Shown piece by piece: positions 30,848 to 32,451 of a DNA stretch of 32,451 nt. Numbering within the stretch: the first letter of the stretch is position 1; each line of letters starts with the position of its first letter. A model generated the notes under the pieces. That model was not told the origin of the DNA, ran no database searches, and was given only the letters and a program-made list of their open reading frames with translations. The position numbers and the translations under genes are program-made. The DNA comes from Acidimicrobiaceae bacterium (GTDB taxonomy: Bacteria; Actinomycetota; Acidimicrobiia; Acidimicrobiales; Ilumatobacteraceae), in contig CANNMD010000009.1 in NCBI GenBank assembly GCA_947505655.1, positions 1 to 32,451 of the forward strand, read 5' to 3'.

Positions 30848-31637
30848 AAGCATCAATGAGCTTGCGGGCGATGCTGATGCCGGGCGGAATTGAAGGCAAC
30901 GCATCGCGGCGATACCACTGGGCATCGACGATCTCGCTGGGATCACACACGATGTCTCCGCTGAGGTACTCGGCTTGGAAACCAAGCATGAGGCTGTGCG
31001 GAAACGGCCACGGCTGGCTGCCCCAATAACGAACGTTGGTGACCCCAAGGCCGACCTCTTCGCGTACCTCGCGGATGACCGCGCCTTCAAGCGTTTCGCC
31101 AGGCTCTACGAAGCCAGCGAGGCAGCTATACATCGGCGCTCGAAACTGCACGCCGCGAGCGAGCAGCGCTTCTTGGTCGGCGCCTTCGCCGCGGGTGACC
31201 AACGTGATCATCGCTGGCGCCAAGCGCGGAAACGCCAACATTGCGCATGCCGGACATTTCATCGCGCGCTCGCCAGGAGCCTGAACCGTTGGCGTGCCGC
31301 ATCGGCCGCAGAAGCGATGCGTGCGCGCCCACTCGACGATCTGCACCGCTCGCCCGGCGATGAGCCAATCGGTTTCGCTGGCCCTACCGAAGTAGCTGAA
31401 CAAATCTGAGGCGGCACCATCGGCGGGGTCGAGGCCGCGAGGCACATCGACGCCCCACATGGCATGGCCGCCACGCATACCCAAGAAATGAAGGTCCCAT
31501 TCGGAGTCGACGGGTTCGTCATGAACCCACACATTCGAGCCGACCACGTGCACGTATCGATGCGACTCGATCTCGTGGGTTGGCGGGTTCACCAAGGGGA
31601 CAAACTCGGACTGATTCGTTGGTTGATTCTCTGGCAC
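30831..31637 (-). CDS. nudC: NAD(+) diphosphatase NudC
   Basis: A 268-residue Nudix hydrolase with the NudC layout: an N-terminal domain, a zinc ribbon with FCGRCG and KCPAC, then the Nudix box GFVEPGETLEGAVIREVREEVGL and the NudC-specific SQPWPFPHSLMLGF. It splits NADH/NAD+ to NMNH/NMN and AMP, and in some bacteria removes NAD caps from RNA. The start is uncertain. GTG 31637 is chosen because it leaves room for the divergent thiolase promoter and has a CATGCT hexamer 6 nt upstream; TTG 31679 would overlap the thiolase. Confidence 0.9.
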   Translation of the reverse strand: MPENQPTNQSEFVPLVNPPTHEIESHRYVHVVGSNVWVHDEPVDSEWDLHFLGMRGGHAMWGVDVPRGLDPADGAASDLFSYFGRASETDWLIAGRAVQIVEWARTHRFCGRCGTPTVQAPGERAMKCPACAMLAFPRLAPAMITLVTRGEGADQEALLARGVQFRAPMYSCLAGFVEPGETLEGAVIREVREEVGLGVTNVRYWGSQPWPFPHSLMLGFQAEYLSGDIVCDPSEIVDAQWYRRDALPSIPPGISIARKLIDAWLIDG

Positions 31638-31660
31638 CTGCTCAGCATGGCACGGCGAGA

Positions 31661-31666
31661 TAGCGT
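31661..31666 (+). promoter_or_regulatory. Leaderless -10 element (TAGCGT) for the thiolase
   Basis: TAGCGT ends 6 nt before the ATG at 31673, with no Shine-Dalgarno. It lies in the short divergent gap with nudC. Confidence 0.5.
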
Positions 31667-31672
31667 GAGCGC

Positions 31673-32451
31673 ATGACAAACGTAGTGATTGTTGACGCTG
31701 TCCGTACCCCTATCGGCCGCCGCGGTGGCGGATTGGCCTCTGTGCACCCAGCCGAGTTGCTGTCCATCGTGCAAAAGGGCCTCATCGATCGCACGGGCAT
31801 CGACCCCGCCCTCGTTGGCCAAGTCGTGTCTGGCTGTGTCAGCCAGGTCGGCGAGCAGAGCTTCAACATCGGTCGCACCGCCTGGTTGTCGGCTGGCTTG
31901 CCATTGGGCGTAGCCGCCACCACCATCGACACGCAGTGCGGCTCGAGCCAGCAGGCAACCAGCCTGGCCAGCGCTCTGGTGGGCTCGGGTCTGGTCGATG
32001 TGGCCATTGGTTGTGGTGTCGAAGTGATGAGCCGTGTGCCCATCGGGTCCAACTCGGGCAAGAAGCTCGGCCTCGGCGTTCCAATTCCACGCACCTACTT
32101 TGGCCAGTACGAAATGACCTCACAGTTCGAGGGCGCCGAGCGCATCGCCGACAAGTGGGGCATCAGCCGCGAAGACACCGATGCGTTCGGCCTGTTGAGC
32201 CAGCAGCGCGCCGCTCAGGCATGGGCCGAAGATCGCTTCGCTGGGCAATACATCTCCATCGATGCCCCCGACCTCGACGAAGAGGGCAAGCCAACCGGTA
32301 CTACCCACCGCGTCAGCCGCGACGAAGGCTTGCGCGAGACAACCCTTGAGAAGCTGCAGTCGCTCAAGCCCGTGGCCCGCGAAAACGGCGTGCACACTGC
32401 AGGCAACTCGTCGCAGATCAGCGACGGCGCCGCCGCAGTGCTGATGATGAC
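31673..32451 (+). CDS. Acetyl-CoA acetyltransferase/thiolase, 3' end missing
   Basis: The first 259 codons of a thiolase run off the window's right edge. MTNVVIVDAVRTPIGRRGGGLASVHPAELL is the usual thiolase N-terminus. The nucleophile is Cys89 in TTIDTQCGSSQQA, followed by GVEVMSRVPIGSN and TAGNSSQISDGAAAVL. The QCGSSQQA version of the active-site loop is common in actinobacterial 3-ketoacyl-CoA thiolases of the FadA6 type used in steroid ring or long-chain degradation. It would cleave 3-ketoacyl-CoA or condense acetyl-CoA. The C-terminal catalytic Cys/His region is outside the window. Confidence 0.92.
   Translation, partial: MTNVVIVDAVRTPIGRRGGGLASVHPAELLSIVQKGLIDRTGIDPALVGQVVSGCVSQVGEQSFNIGRTAWLSAGLPLGVAATTIDTQCGSSQQATSLASALVGSGLVDVAIGCGVEVMSRVPIGSNSGKKLGLGVPIPRTYFGQYEMTSQFEGAERIADKWGISREDTDAFGLLSQQRAAQAWAEDRFAGQYISIDAPDLDEEGKPTGTTHRVSRDEGLRETTLEKLQSLKPVARENGVHTAGNSSQISDGAAAVLMM

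Overview
The window looks like a chromosomal segment of a high-GC actinobacterium, most likely of the class Acidimicrobiia (Ilumatobacter-like). This is inferred from gene content: several LLM-class (F420/flavin) oxidoreductases, a mycothiol-dependent-type isomerase, a WS/DGAT acyltransferase, and many acyl-CoA and steroid-type catabolic enzymes. No rRNA, tRNA, CRISPR array, insertion sequence or phage gene was seen. There are 33 protein genes. The first (a thiolase-like protein) and the last (a thiolase) are cut by the window edges. No stretch above 300 bases lacks a gene.

Layout. 1-1.6 kb: thiolase-like C-terminus and an OsmC protein. 1.7-3.2 kb: two related secreted proteins, one tiny and one with a long Ala-rich tail, with a shared upstream element. 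3.3-8.0 kb: a divergent CinA-domain protein, a P450/LLM oxidoreductase pair overlapping by ATGA, and a large ceramidase-like lipoprotein. 8.1-10.3 kb: a sulfur-handling operon (SQR-like flavoprotein, DsrC/TusE-like carrier, DsrE-like protein) behind a DosR-like palindrome. 10.3-15.0 kb: an acyl-CoA dehydrogenase followed closely by a 1150-residue fused indolepyruvate:ferredoxin-type oxidoreductase. 15.0-18.5 kb: LLM oxidoreductase, FadD19-like acyl-CoA synthetase and Hsd4B-like SDR. 18.6-20.3 kb: a secreted protein with an Asp/His-rich tail, overlapping a lipoprotein gene whose signal-peptide codons contain a perfect 14-bp hairpin. 20.5-28.3 kb: acyl-CoA dehydrogenase, LapA-domain protein, alpha/beta hydrolase, RecB-like nuclease, PAP2 phosphatase, WS/DGAT, SDR and a DUF7064-like protein. 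28.3-32.4 kb: alpha/beta hydrolase, MDMPI-family protein, LLM oxidoreductase, NudC and thiolase.

Functionally the window is mostly lipid or steroid-like acyl-CoA metabolism. Acyl activation (FadD), dehydrogenation (two ACADs), hydroxyacyl oxidation (SDRs), thiolysis, P450 hydroxylation and storage-lipid synthesis (WS/DGAT) are all represented. The sulfur operon is a separate, probably hypoxia- or redox-responsive unit.

The strongest non-gene signal is promoter architecture. At least thirteen genes have a TANNNT hexamer ending 6-8 nt before the start codon and no Shine-Dalgarno, the layout of leaderless transcripts. The secreted proteins and several other genes (OsmC, the SQR-like gene, LapA) instead carry strong Shine-Dalgarno sequences.
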